This document shows, one piece after another, positions 16,487-25,935 of a stretch of DNA of 64,000 bases. The stretch is from Marisediminicola antarctica. GTDB lineage: Bacteria > Actinomycetota > Actinomycetes > Actinomycetales > Microbacteriaceae. The first letter of the stretch is position 1. The number at the start of each line of letters is the position of its first letter. The notes beneath the pieces were generated by a model, which ran no database searches, was not told the DNA's origin, and was given only the letters and a program-made list of their open reading frames with translations. Made by a program: the position numbers and the translations under genes. The stretch is taken from contig NZ_CP017146.1 of assembly GCF_009930795.1 (NCBI RefSeq), positions 248,001 to 312,000 on the forward strand, written 5' to 3'.

Positions 16487-17964
16487 CCGAGGCATCTGCC
16501 CTGGACCTCCTGCCTGCGTTCACGCGACGACGCACCCGCATCGGCCTTGTCTCGGGCGGTCTCGCCGCGTACTGGCCCCAGTTTCCCGACCTTCTGCCGC
16601 AACTGAAGCACTCGGTCGACTACGTCTCCACTCGCTTCTCGTCGCTCGATGCAGATGTCATCGACGTTGGCTTTGTATCCGACGCGCAGGAATCCGCCGT
16701 CGCCGCCGAGAAGCTCCGGCAGGCGGACGCGGACCTCATCGTGATCTTCCTGACGACCTATCTCACCTCGTCGATGGTGCTGCCGATCGCGCAGCGCGCT
16801 AAGACTCCCGTGCTCATCATCGACCTGCAGCCTACTGAGGCGATGGACCACGCGAACTTCGACACCGGCAAGTGGCTGGCCTATTGCGGGCAGTGCCCGG
16901 TGCCCGAGGTCGGCAACGTCTTCCGCCGCGCCGGCATCGAGTTCCGCTCGGTGTCGGGACACCTCACAGACGAGAACGCCTGGCGTCGCATCGACAAGTG
17001 GATTCGCGCCGCGCACGTTCGCGCCGCACTCCGCCATGCACGCCACGGACTCATGGGTCACCTCTACCCGGGCATGCTCGACGTCTCGACCGACCTCACC
17101 CTCGTCTCCACCCAGTTCGGATCGCACGTGGAGGTCCTCGAATTCGATGACCTCCGAGTGCGCGTCGCCTCAGTCACGGATGCCGAGGCGCGGGGCCGCA
17201 TGGAACTCGCGCGTCAGGTCTTCGAGATCGACGTCTCGGTCGACGAGGACGACTTCGAGTGGGGCGCGCGCGTGTCGGTGGGCCTCGATCGACTTGTCGC
17301 CGACTTCGAGCTCGACACGCTCGCCTATTACCACCGCGGCCTCGAGGGCGAACAGCACGAGCGGCTCGGCGCCGGGATGATTCTCGGCGCGTCGCTACTC
17401 ACCGCCCGCGGCGTGCCGATGGCCGGCGAATACGAACTCCGCACGAGCATCGCGCAACTTGTCAGCGAGTCCATCGGGGCCGGCGGGTCGTTCACCGAGA
17501 TCCAGGCGCTCAACTTCGCCGACGGCGTCGTCGAGATGGGTCACGACGGCCCCGCACACCTTGCCGTGAGCGCAGCCAGCCCTCTGCTCCGCGGGCTCGG
17601 GGTGTATCACGGCAAACGCGGCTGGGGTGTGAGCGTCGAATTCGATGTCAGGCAGGGGCCCGTGACGACCATCGGTCTCGGGCAGGAACGTGACGGCTCG
17701 TTCGTCTTCGTCGCTTCGGAGGGCGAGGTCGTTCCCGGCCCGCTCCTGTCCATCGGAAACACCACGAGCCGCGTCGACTTCGGTATGGATCCGGGCGAGT
17801 GGGTCGACGAATGGAGCCAGACGGGGATCGGCCACCACTGGGCGCTCTCGGTCGGCCATCACGTGGACGACTACCGTGCCGCCGCGAATCTGCTCGGCAT
17901 CGAGTTCCGGCAGATTTCGTCCTCTTCTGTGACATCTACCTCCTCCACGCACGGAAAGCGCTGA
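16483..17964 (+). CDS. L-fucose/L-arabinose isomerase-like protein in the rhamnose operon
   Basis: 493 aa from the ATG at 16483, overlapping the mutarotase stop. It resembles the AraA/FucI structural family: N-terminal Rossmann-like RIGLVSGGLAAYWPQFPDL, then LIVIFLTTYLTSS and HARHGLMGHLYPGMLDVSTD, and a C-terminal beta-rich domain. The operon already contains a dedicated rhamnose isomerase, so this protein may isomerise another deoxy- or pentose sugar (for example L-fucose or L-lyxose) or have a non-catalytic role. The four-base coupling on its 5' side shows it is a true operon member. Specific function unknown. Confidence 0.8.
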   Translation: MTEASALDLLPAFTRRRTRIGLVSGGLAAYWPQFPDLLPQLKHSVDYVSTRFSSLDADVIDVGFVSDAQESAVAAEKLRQADADLIVIFLTTYLTSSMVLPIAQRAKTPVLIIDLQPTEAMDHANFDTGKWLAYCGQCPVPEVGNVFRRAGIEFRSVSGHLTDENAWRRIDKWIRAAHVRAALRHARHGLMGHLYPGMLDVSTDLTLVSTQFGSHVEVLEFDDLRVRVASVTDAEARGRMELARQVFEIDVSVDEDDFEWGARVSVGLDRLVADFELDTLAYYHRGLEGEQHERLGAGMILGASLLTARGVPMAGEYELRTSIAQLVSESIGAGGSFTEIQALNFADGVVEMGHDGPAHLAVSAASPLLRGLGVYHGKRGWGVSVEFDVRQGPVTTIGLGQERDGSFVFVASEGEVVPGPLLSIGNTTSRVDFGMDPGEWVDEWSQTGIGHHWALSVGHHVDDYRAAANLLGIEFRQISSSSVTSTSSTHGKR

Positions 17965-17967
17965 CCC

Positions 17968-19134
17968 ATGAATTCCTTCACCTCCATCACGCCCATGCTC
18001 GAGCGCCAGGCCATCGAGCTCCCCTCCTGGGCGTTCGGCAACTCCGGCACCCGGTTCCGCGTCTTCGGAACCCCCGGCACCCCGCGCACCCCTCAGGAGA
18101 AGATCGCGGATGCCGCGCAGGTGCATAAGCACACCGGGCTTGCCCCGACGGTCGCCCTCCACATCCCGTGGGACAAGGTCGACGACTACGCCGCCCTGCG
18201 CTCGTTTGCGAACGAGCACGGCGTCGATCTCGGCACGATCAACTCGAACACCTTCCAAGACGAGGAATACAAGTTCGGCAGCCTCGCGGCATCCGACCCC
18301 GCCGTTCGCCGCCGCGCGATCGACCACCACCGCGAGTGCATCGAGATCATGCACCAGACGGGGTCGCGCGACCTCAAGATCTGGCTCGCCGATGGCACGA
18401 ACTACCCCGGCCAGGACGACATCCGCCGCCGTCAGGACAACCTCGCCGACTCCCTCGTCGCCATCTACGCCGAGCTCGGCGATGAGCAGCGTCTGGTGCT
18501 CGAGTACAAGTTCTTCGAGCCGGCGTTTTACCACACCGACGTTCCGGACTGGGGAACCTCCTACGTGCAGGTCTCCGCGCTCGGGGAGAAGGCGCTCGTC
18601 TGTCTCGACACCGGGCACCACGCACCGGGCACCAACATCGAGTTCATCGTGGCCCAGCTTCTTCGCCTCGGCAAGCTGGGCTCGTTCGACTTCAACTCGC
18701 GCTTCTACGCCGACGATGACCTGATCGTCGGCGCCGCCGACCCCTTCCAGCTCTTCCGGATCATGGCAGAGGTCATCCGCGGGGGCGGAATGGACGCGGA
18801 TAGCCCGGTCGCGTTCATGCTCGACCAGTGCCACAACGTCGAAGCCAAAATCCCGGGGCAGATCCGCAGCGTGCTCAACGTGCAGGAGATGACTGCCCGT
18901 GCGCTGCTCATCGACCGTGATGCGCTCGAGCTCGCCCAGTTCGAGAAGGACGTGCTCGGCGCGAACGCCGTCTACATGGATGCCTTCTACACGGATGTGC
19001 GTCCCGCCCTCTCCGAGTGGCGCGCCTCGCGCGGGCTGCCTGCCGACCCGATGGAGGCCTTCGCTACGAGTGGCTACCAGGAGGGGATCGCGGCGCAGCG
19101 CGTCGGCGGCACCCAGGCTGGCTGGGGCGCTTAG
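17968..19134 (+). CDS. rhaI: L-rhamnose isomerase
   Basis: 388 aa TIM-barrel enzyme converting L-rhamnose to L-rhamnulose, of the RhaI type (distinct from E. coli RhaA). Metal-ligand regions characteristic of the xylose-isomerase-like barrel are visible: LEYKFFEPAFY (Glu), LVCLDTGHHAPGTN (Asp/His), and FDFNSRFYADDDL (Asp cluster). It starts four bases after the preceding stop. Cytoplasmic; feeds rhamnulokinase two genes downstream. Confidence 0.92.
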   Translation: MNSFTSITPMLERQAIELPSWAFGNSGTRFRVFGTPGTPRTPQEKIADAAQVHKHTGLAPTVALHIPWDKVDDYAALRSFANEHGVDLGTINSNTFQDEEYKFGSLAASDPAVRRRAIDHHRECIEIMHQTGSRDLKIWLADGTNYPGQDDIRRRQDNLADSLVAIYAELGDEQRLVLEYKFFEPAFYHTDVPDWGTSYVQVSALGEKALVCLDTGHHAPGTNIEFIVAQLLRLGKLGSFDFNSRFYADDDLIVGAADPFQLFRIMAEVIRGGGMDADSPVAFMLDQCHNVEAKIPGQIRSVLNVQEMTARALLIDRDALELAQFEKDVLGANAVYMDAFYTDVRPALSEWRASRGLPADPMEAFATSGYQEGIAAQRVGGTQAGWGA

Positions 19135-19188
19135 ACCCACTGCTCGCCGCCCCAGATCGTGAAAGATTTTGAGAACGGATTACCGCAT

Positions 19189-21225
19189 ATGACCACCACC
19201 GCAGCAGCAGAGCTCATCGCCCGCTCGAACCGCCTGGGCGCCGACCCGCGCAACACGAACTATGCCGGGGGCAATACCTCGGCGAAGGGCACCGACACCG
19301 ACCCGGTCACCGGTGAGCCCGTCGAGCTGCTGTGGGTGAAGGGCTCCGGTGGCGACCTCGGTACCCTCACCGAGGCCGGGCTCGCGGTGCTGCGCCTGGA
19401 CCGGCTGCGCGCCCTCGCGAACGTCTACCCGGGCGTCGACCGGGAGGACGAGATGGTCGCGGCCTTCGACTACACCCTGCACGGCAAGGGCGGGGCGGCA
19501 CCGTCGATCGACACCGCCATGCACGGCCTCGTCGACGCTGCGCACGTCGACCACCTGCATCCGGATTCTGGCATCGCGATCGCGACCGCCGCGGACGGCG
19601 AGGCGATCACCGCGACAGCATTTGACGGCCGCGTCGCCTGGGTGCCGTGGCGGCGTCCGGGCTGGCAGCTCGGGCAGGACATCGCCGAGATCAAGGACGC
19701 GAACCCGAGAGCTGTCGGCTGCATCCTCGGCGGGCACGGCATCACCGCGTGGGGCGACACGAGCGAGGCGGCAGAGGCGAACAGCCTGTGGATCATCGAG
19801 ACCGCCGCCGCCTATATCGAGGAGCACGGACGCCCGGACCCGTTCGGACCCGCCCTCGAAGGCTTCGGCCCGCTCGAGCCGGCGGAGCGCCATGCGAAGG
19901 CCGCGGCACTCGCGGCGTCGATCCGCGGACTGGTCTCGACCGACCGGCCACAGGTCGGCCACTTCACCGACGCCGACGTCGTGCTCGACTTCCTCTCCTC
20001 GACCGAGCACCCACGCCTCGGCGCGCTCGGCACGAGCTGCCCCGACCACTTCCTGCGCACCAAGGTCAAGCCACTCGTGCTCGATCTTCCCTCAGGCGCG
20101 CCTGTCGAGGACACCATCGCGCGGCTCACCGAGCTGCATTCGCAGTACCGCACGGACTATGCCGCCTATTACAAGGCGCACGCGAGCGAGGACTCCCCCG
20201 CGATGCGCGGCGCGGACCCCGCGATCGTGCTCGTTCCCGGCGTCGGCATGTTCAGCTACGGCGCGAACAAGCAGACCGCCCGTGTCGCGAGCGAGTTCTA
20301 CATCAACGCCATCAACGTCATGCGCGGCGCCGAGGCGATCTCGAGCTACTCGCCGATCTCCGACGCGGAGAAGTTCCGTATCGAGTACTGGTCGCTCGAA
20401 GAGGCGAAATTACAGCGGATGCCGAAGCCGAAACCGCTCGCCGGCCGGATCGCGCTCGTGACGGGAGCAGCATCCGGAATCGGCAAGGCCATCGCCACCC
20501 GCCTCGCCACGGAGGGCGCCTGCGTCGTCATCGCCGACCTCGACCTCGCCACGGCGCAGAATGCGGCGGCGGAGATCGGCACCGCGGATGTCGCGATCGG
20601 CGTGCAGGCGAACGTCACCGACGAGGTTCAGGTGCAGGCCTCCGTCGACGCGGCACTGCTCGCCTTTGGCGGTCTCGACCTCGTCGTGAACAACGCGGGC
20701 CTGTCGTTGAGCAAGTCGCTGCTCGAGACCACGGTCGCCGATTGGGACCTGCAGCACAACGTGATGGCGAAGGGATCGTTCCTCGTCTCCCGCGCCGCGG
20801 CGCGGGTGCTGATCGACCAGAAGCTCGGCGGCGACATCATCTACATCTCGAGCAAGAACTCCGTCTTCGCTGGCCCGAACAACATCGCCTACTCCGCGAC
20901 CAAGGCCGACCAGGCCCACCAGGTGCGACTGCTCGCGGCCGAGCTCGGCGAGCACGGCGTCAAGGTCAACGGCATCAATCCCGACGGCGTCGTGCGCGGC
21001 TCCGGAATCTTCGCCGGCGGCTGGGGTGCCAAACGCGCCGCTGTCTACGGCGTCGACGAGGACGACCTGGGCAAGTACTACGCGCAGCGCACGCTGCTGA
21101 AGCGCGAGGTGCTGCCTGAGAATGTCGCGAATGCCGTGTTCGTGCTCTGCACGAACGACCTGTCGCACACCACCGGGCTGCACATCCCGGTCGACGCCGG
21201 CGTCGCGGCCGCGTTCCTGCGATGA
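19189..21225 (+). CDS. rhaD: Bifunctional rhamnulose-1-phosphate aldolase / lactaldehyde dehydrogenase
   Basis: 678 aa fusion (RhaD-RhaE type). The N-terminal class II aldolase region has NTNYAGGNTSAKG and the zinc-ligand motif HVDHLHPDS near residues 109-116. The C-terminal third is an SDR: TGAASGIG, NNAG and YSATK. It should cleave rhamnulose-1-phosphate to DHAP and L-lactaldehyde and oxidise the latter to L-lactate. The ATG at 19189 was chosen because homology begins there; an in-frame GTG at 19159 would add ten residues and has no ribosome site. Couples to the kinase by an ATGA overlap. Confidence 0.92.
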   Translation: MTTTAAAELIARSNRLGADPRNTNYAGGNTSAKGTDTDPVTGEPVELLWVKGSGGDLGTLTEAGLAVLRLDRLRALANVYPGVDREDEMVAAFDYTLHGKGGAAPSIDTAMHGLVDAAHVDHLHPDSGIAIATAADGEAITATAFDGRVAWVPWRRPGWQLGQDIAEIKDANPRAVGCILGGHGITAWGDTSEAAEANSLWIIETAAAYIEEHGRPDPFGPALEGFGPLEPAERHAKAAALAASIRGLVSTDRPQVGHFTDADVVLDFLSSTEHPRLGALGTSCPDHFLRTKVKPLVLDLPSGAPVEDTIARLTELHSQYRTDYAAYYKAHASEDSPAMRGADPAIVLVPGVGMFSYGANKQTARVASEFYINAINVMRGAEAISSYSPISDAEKFRIEYWSLEEAKLQRMPKPKPLAGRIALVTGAASGIGKAIATRLATEGACVVIADLDLATAQNAAAEIGTADVAIGVQANVTDEVQVQASVDAALLAFGGLDLVVNNAGLSLSKSLLETTVADWDLQHNVMAKGSFLVSRAAARVLIDQKLGGDIIYISSKNSVFAGPNNIAYSATKADQAHQVRLLAAELGEHGVKVNGINPDGVVRGSGIFAGGWGAKRAAVYGVDEDDLGKYYAQRTLLKREVLPENVANAVFVLCTNDLSHTTGLHIPVDAGVAAAFLR

Positions 21226-22649
21226 GCACACCGGTCGCGGCCGTCGACCTCGGGGCGACGAGCGGGCGGGTCATGCTCGGGTATGTCGGTCACAACGAGC
21301 TGAGCATCAGGCCGGTCGCGCGCTTCCCGAACACGCCCGTTCGCGAGGCCGGAGGCCTGCACTGGAACATCCTCGAGCTTTACCGCAGCGTGCTCGCGGG
21401 CCTTGCCGCGGCGGCGCGCGAGGAGCCGGGACTCGGCAGCATCGGCATCGACACCTGGGCGGTGGACTACGCGCTGCTGCGGGACGGACGGATGCTCGGA
21501 ACCCCGTTCCACTACCGCGACGGGCGCACCGCGGCCGGCGTCGAGGCCACGCACGCCGTCGTGTCGGCCCGCGAGCTGTACGCCGCGAACGGGCTGCAGC
21601 ACCTGCCGTTCAACACTCTGTTCCAACTCGCCGCCGACCGTGAGTCCGGAACCCTCGACGGCGCCGACCGGATGCTCCTCATCCCCGACCTCCTCGGCTA
21701 CTGGCTCACCGGCCGTCAGGTCGCCGAACGCACAAACGCCTCGACCACTGGCCTGCTCCACCTGTCGAACCGCGAGTGGGACGACGCTCTCCTGCAGCGG
21801 GTCGACCTTCCCCGCGGCATCCTCCCCGAGCTGGTCGACGCCGGCGACCGCATCGCCCCTCTGCTGCCGACGATGCGCACCGAACTCGGTCTCGCCCGAG
21901 ACATCGACCTGATCGCTGTCGGGTCCCACGACACCGCCTCGGCTGTCGTCGCGGTGCCCGCCACAACCAGCAACTTCGCCTACATCAGCTGCGGCACCTG
22001 GGGACTCGTCGGCGTCGAGCTCGAGCACCCGGTCATCACCGAAGCTGCACGCGCCGCGAACTTCACCAACGAGGGCGGCGTCGACGGACGGGTGCGGTTT
22101 CTGCACAACGTTATGGGCCTGTGGCTACTGAGCGAATCAGTACGCACCTGGGAGAGCGACGGCCTCACCATCGACCTGCCCGCCCTGCTGGATGCTGCCG
22201 CCGCCGTCACCGCCCCAGTCGCCGTCTTCGACGCGAACGACCCCGGGCTACTCGCCCCCGGAGACATGCCCTCCCGCATCGCGCAGCTGTGCCTCAGGGG
22301 CGGCATGCCGATGCCCGCGTCGATGGCGGAGTTCGTGCGCAGCATCATCGAAAGCCTCGCGGATGCCTTCGCCGCCGCGGTCCGCACCGCGAGCGAGCTC
22401 TCCACACAGCGCGTCGACGTCATCCACCTCGTCGGCGGCGGTTCCCAGAACGACCTGCTCTGCAGGCTCGTCGCCGACCGGGCCGGACTTCCGGTGCTCG
22501 CCGGACCGGTCGAGGCGACCGCGATCGGCAACGTACTCATCCAGTCGCGCACCCTCGGCGCCGTCTCCGGCGACCTCGAGTCGCTCAGGGCGGTCGTCGC
22601 TGAGTCGTTGCCCCCACTGCTCTACACGCCGCGCACCGCACCCGGCTGA
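21222..22649 (+). CDS. rhaB: Rhamnulokinase
   Basis: 475 aa FGGY-family sugar kinase phosphorylating L-rhamnulose at C1. N-terminal ATPase motif VDLGATSGRVMLG, then GIDTWAVDYALL, SHDTASAVVAVPA, and the C-terminal HLVGGGSQNDLLCRLVAD phosphate-binding block. The start overlaps the aldolase stop by four bases. Last gene of the rhamnose operon; the NsrR gene begins 65 bases later under its own control. Confidence 0.93.
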   Translation: MSTPVAAVDLGATSGRVMLGYVGHNELSIRPVARFPNTPVREAGGLHWNILELYRSVLAGLAAAAREEPGLGSIGIDTWAVDYALLRDGRMLGTPFHYRDGRTAAGVEATHAVVSARELYAANGLQHLPFNTLFQLAADRESGTLDGADRMLLIPDLLGYWLTGRQVAERTNASTTGLLHLSNREWDDALLQRVDLPRGILPELVDAGDRIAPLLPTMRTELGLARDIDLIAVGSHDTASAVVAVPATTSNFAYISCGTWGLVGVELEHPVITEAARAANFTNEGGVDGRVRFLHNVMGLWLLSESVRTWESDGLTIDLPALLDAAAAVTAPVAVFDANDPGLLAPGDMPSRIAQLCLRGGMPMPASMAEFVRSIIESLADAFAAAVRTASELSTQRVDVIHLVGGGSQNDLLCRLVADRAGLPVLAGPVEATAIGNVLIQSRTLGAVSGDLESLRAVVAESLPPLLYTPRTAPG

Positions 22650-22714
22650 TGGAAAAAGCCCAGATCTCGACAGCCCGGATCTCCGCAGCCGCCACGCGCA
22701 CCTACTCTTGACCC

Positions 22715-23161
22715 ATGAGGATCAGCGCATTTTCTGACGTCTGCCTCCGGGTGCTGATGGTGCTTGCCGAGCCCTCCGACCCGGGCCTGACGACGGCGCG
22801 GGTGATCGCGGAACGTGTCGGCACGCCGTACAACCATGTGAGCAAGGCCGTCATCCGTCTCCGGGAGCTCGGTCTGGTCGAGGTGGTTCGCGGCCGCAGC
22901 GGCGGTGTACGCCTGAGCGCCCAGGGCCGCGAGGCCACGGTCGGCTGGCTGCTGCGCCGCCTCGACACTCGAACGGACCTCGCCGCCTGCGAAACCCCCC
23001 ACGGCCAGTGCCCACTTCTGGCCGGCTGCGGTCTGCGGACCGCTCTCGGCCGCGCGCGAGAAGCCTTCTACGCCGAGCTCGACGCTCTCGTGATCGCGAG
23101 CCTGCCACACGGCAGCCTCGCGGGCCCAGTCCTGGTGGGACTCAGCACCCGCCCCGACTGA
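22715..23161 (+). CDS. nsrR: NsrR-type Rrf2 nitric-oxide sensing repressor
   Basis: 148 aa Rrf2-family winged helix. The three cysteines Cys92, Cys99 and Cys105 (ACETPHGQCPLLAGCG) and Asp8 (ISAFSD) are placed almost exactly as the iron-sulfur ligands of Streptomyces NsrR, so a [4Fe-4S] cluster that is nitrosylated by NO is expected. Recognition helix near residues 25-50 (ARVIAERVGTPYNHVSKAVI). Located just upstream of flavohaemoglobin with an operator between them; represses it until NO is present. Confidence 0.92.
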   Translation: MRISAFSDVCLRVLMVLAEPSDPGLTTARVIAERVGTPYNHVSKAVIRLRELGLVEVVRGRSGGVRLSAQGREATVGWLLRRLDTRTDLAACETPHGQCPLLAGCGLRTALGRAREAFYAELDALVIASLPHGSLAGPVLVGLSTRPD

Positions 23162-23173
23162 CCGCCGTCAAAT

Positions 23174-23194
23174 ACTTGCATTTTCAATGCTAGT
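23174..23194. promoter_or_regulatory. NsrR-type operator upstream of flavohaemoglobin
   Basis: A 21-base near-perfect palindrome: ACTTGCATT, centre TTC, AATGCTAGT, with a single mismatch between arms. It sits between the nsrR stop and the hmp ATG, 33 bases before the start codon, in the AT-rich promoter region. Size and position fit an NsrR binding site. Confidence 0.75.
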
Positions 23195-23226
23195 TTTGAG
23201 ACTTCCCTACGGAAGAAGGCGCACGA

Positions 23227-24405
23227 ATGCTCTCAGCATCCTCGACCCCGATCATCGAAGCCACCCTGCCGCTTGTCGGCGAGCGGATGCCCGCGATTGC
23301 GCGCAATTTCTATAGCCGCATGCTCACCGCGCACCCGGAACTGTTCGACGGACTGTTCAGCCGCTCCAACCAGAAGAACGGTTCCCAGCAACAGGCCCTC
23401 GCCGGGAGCATCGCCGCGTTCGCCACCCACCTGATCGCGAACCCCGGCACGACCCCCGAGGCACTGCTGAGCCGGATCGCCCACAAGCACGTGTCCCTCG
23501 ACATCCGTCCCGAGCAGTACGACGTGGTCTACAAGTACCTCTTCGAAGGAATCGCCGACGAGCTCAGCGACGTCATCACGGCAGAGATCGCTGCCGCCTG
23601 GACCGAGGTGTACTGGCTCATGGCCCACGCCTTGATCAAGCTGGAGAACGGCCTCTACGCCGGCCTCGCGAGCGGCAACGCCCTCGCCCCGTGGATCGTC
23701 ACCGGAAAGACGGCCGCCGGAACCGAGGCGATGACCTTCACCCTCGTGCCCGCCGACGGTACCCCCGTGTCGAAGTCTCTTCCGGGGCAGTATGTCAGCG
23801 TGACGGTGATGATGCCCGACGGCATCCACCAGGTGCGCCAATACTCGCTGTCCGCGGGAACCGGAACGGACGTGCGGGTCTTCACGGCCAAGCTCGACGC
23901 CGACGGCGAGGTCTCCCCCATCCTGCACCGCGACGTGCACGTCGGGGACACGCTCATCCTCTCGCACCCGTGTGGTGACGTGACGCTCGCCGAGGGCGAC
24001 GGCGCCCTGATCCTGGCCTCGGCCGGAATCGGCTGCACGCCGAGCGCGTCCATTCTTCGGTCACTCGTCGAGATGAACTCCCAGCGCGCCGTCACGGTGC
24101 TGCACGCCGAAAGCACCCTGGAGCGCTGGGCCATGCGTGAGCAGATGGTCGACGACGTTGACCAGCTCGACTTCGCCGCCCTCGAGCTCTGGCTCGAGAA
24201 CCCGGTGGAGGGGCCCGACGATCGCTCCCATGCCGGGTTCATGTCCCTCGACAACGTCGAGATTCCCGCCGATGCGACGGTCTACCTGTGCGGGCCCCTC
24301 CCATTCATGCGCGTCATCCGCAACCAGGCGCTTCTCTCGGGGGTTCCCGCCGCGAACATCCACTACGAGGTCTTCGGACCCGACCTCTGGCTCGCCTCCG
24401 CGTAA
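23227..24405 (+). CDS. hmp: Flavohaemoglobin (nitric oxide dioxygenase)
   Basis: 392 aa, the usual length. Residues 1-135 are a globin domain with distal Tyr29 (NFYSRM), a Gln in the distal region (53-56) and proximal His88 (IAHKHVSLDIRPEQY). Then an FAD-binding barrel (QVRQYSLSAG) and an NAD-binding domain (LILASAGIGCTPSASIL, YLCGPLPFM). Converts NO and O2 to nitrate using NADH/NADPH in the cytoplasm. Controlled by the adjacent NsrR through the palindrome upstream. Confidence 0.94.
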   Translation: MLSASSTPIIEATLPLVGERMPAIARNFYSRMLTAHPELFDGLFSRSNQKNGSQQQALAGSIAAFATHLIANPGTTPEALLSRIAHKHVSLDIRPEQYDVVYKYLFEGIADELSDVITAEIAAAWTEVYWLMAHALIKLENGLYAGLASGNALAPWIVTGKTAAGTEAMTFTLVPADGTPVSKSLPGQYVSVTVMMPDGIHQVRQYSLSAGTGTDVRVFTAKLDADGEVSPILHRDVHVGDTLILSHPCGDVTLAEGDGALILASAGIGCTPSASILRSLVEMNSQRAVTVLHAESTLERWAMREQMVDDVDQLDFAALELWLENPVEGPDDRSHAGFMSLDNVEIPADATVYLCGPLPFMRVIRNQALLSGVPAANIHYEVFGPDLWLASA

Positions 24406-24417
24406 GCGCGGACGACC

Positions 24418-24430
24418 GGGCGACTCGCGG
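24418..24430 (+). repeat. Copy of the GGGCGACTCGCGG 13-mer
   Basis: GGGCGACTCGCGG lies between the convergent hmp and permease genes. The identical 13-mer recurs at 43717-43729, with its inverted copy at 43666-43678, both also in an intergenic gap. Confidence 0.7.
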
Positions 24431-24437
24431 TTGGAGG

Positions 24438-25853
24438 CTAGGGCGAGGTGATCGCGGGGTCGGCAGGGTCATCGCCCTCGAGCTCCGCCGCCTCGAGCTC
24501 GGCCTCGGCCGCGACATTGCGCACCCCGCGTGGGCGACCGGCGCGCACCCACATCCAGAAAAGGGCACCCGCAATGAGGAGTGTCGCCGCGAGGCTCACG
24601 AGCGGGTAGCCGCGGGTGAGGTTTGCGACGAGGGTGAACCCCACGACGACCGCCCCGAACACGTTGAGGGCGAAGTAGCCTCGGCGTCCGTCCTGCCTCG
24701 AGAACTTGGCCATCGCGGCCAGGCCCGCGAGAAAGCTGATGAACACCGCCACTGCGTAGAAGAGCACCAGCTCCTGGTCGCGCCCGCCGCCGACGACAAC
24801 GATCACCATGGCGAGCGCACCGAAGAGGGCGACTCCCCAGTAGGGCGTGCGCGCCCGGTTGGTGCGGCCCAGTGCGCTCGGCAGGATGCCGATGTCGTGG
24901 CCCTTGCCGATCGAGCGCTCGGCGAGCGCGGCGAGCAGGCCGGGACCGGCTTGGAATGACGAGCTCGCGGCGGCGAGCAGCAGCAGCGCCGTGACGAGCT
25001 GGAAGGCCGCGAACACGGGCGCCGGTGCGGCGAACCTGGCCAGCTCGGCGACGAGGGTGGAGTCGGCCGACGGCAGCGCGATCTGCAGCCGGGCGATCTC
25101 GACCGCCAGACCGATCGTGATCGTGCCGACCACGCCAAGGGTGAGCCAGAGGGTGAGTTGGCCGAATCGGCGGCGGCCCTCGTTGTCGAGTTGACCGAGC
25201 TGGGCGATTGCCGACGACGGTGCCTCGACGCCCGTCGCGAGGGCCATCGCGACGGGGAATGCGAGCAGCACCGCGAAGATGCTGGCCCCGCCGGGAGACG
25301 TCACCGGAGCATCCACCGGCGGCTGGGGGTCGGCGCCGAGCCCGTAGGCCAGCACGATGACGGCGACGACGATGAACGAGATCGTCATGACCGCGAAGAC
25401 CACCCGCCCGAGGTGTCCGAACAGCGTGATTCCTCCCACGACGAGCACGAGCCCGAGGGCGAGGGCGAGCCGCATCGGCGCGAGCTGCGGGAAGTAGGCG
25501 ATCACGGCGGAGGCGCCTGCCGACACGCTGATCGCAATGGTCGGCACGAAGTCGACGATGAGCGCGCCGATCGGCAGGAACGACCACGCGTCACCGAAGG
25601 CCTCGCCGGCAGCGCCGGCCGCGCCGCCGCCTCCGGGATAGCGGGCAACGAGCTGCCGGTAGTTGATGATCACGACCGCGACGATGCCGACGACGAGGCC
25701 CATAGTGGGAACGAGCAGGGTCAGGTCGCCGTCGAGGGCTCTCAGGGCGGCCTCGACGGCATAGGCCACCGACGAGACGGGGTCGGCCATCACGGCGAAC
25801 GCGAACGCGAGCAGCAGGATCGGGCGCGATCGCAGCCCTGTTCGCCGGGGCAT
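24438..25853 (-). CDS. APC-superfamily amino acid permease-like membrane protein
   Basis: 471 aa from the ATG at 25853, preceded by GGAGGGGAG; a GTG eight codons earlier is possible. About 12 hydrophobic segments; the first has FAFAVMADPVSSVAYAVEAAL and the loop YPGGGGAAGAAGEAFGDAWSF, as in the APC/potassium-uptake-like permeases of actinobacteria. Likely a proton- or sodium-coupled amino acid transporter; substrate unknown. The C-terminal 25 residues are Glu/Asp/Ala-rich. Divergent from the dehydrogenase gene. Confidence 0.85.
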   Translation of the reverse strand: MPRRTGLRSRPILLLAFAFAVMADPVSSVAYAVEAALRALDGDLTLLVPTMGLVVGIVAVVIINYRQLVARYPGGGGAAGAAGEAFGDAWSFLPIGALIVDFVPTIAISVSAGASAVIAYFPQLAPMRLALALGLVLVVGGITLFGHLGRVVFAVMTISFIVVAVIVLAYGLGADPQPPVDAPVTSPGGASIFAVLLAFPVAMALATGVEAPSSAIAQLGQLDNEGRRRFGQLTLWLTLGVVGTITIGLAVEIARLQIALPSADSTLVAELARFAAPAPVFAAFQLVTALLLLAAASSSFQAGPGLLAALAERSIGKGHDIGILPSALGRTNRARTPYWGVALFGALAMVIVVVGGGRDQELVLFYAVAVFISFLAGLAAMAKFSRQDGRRGYFALNVFGAVVVGFTLVANLTRGYPLVSLAATLLIAGALFWMWVRAGRPRGVRNVAAEAELEAAELEGDDPADPAITSP

Positions 25854-25935
25854 CCGTGACTCCCCTCCAGCGGGCACGGCAGACCTTTCGCTCGATGAGG
25901 CGGGGCGGAATCCTCATCGCGAGCCTAGAGGTAGC

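Noticed and set aside
17395-19140. 581-codon open frame on the minus strand in the rhamnose operon
   Set aside because: Low-complexity Arg/Val/Glu/Asp translation opposite two clear genes; a codon-bias shadow.
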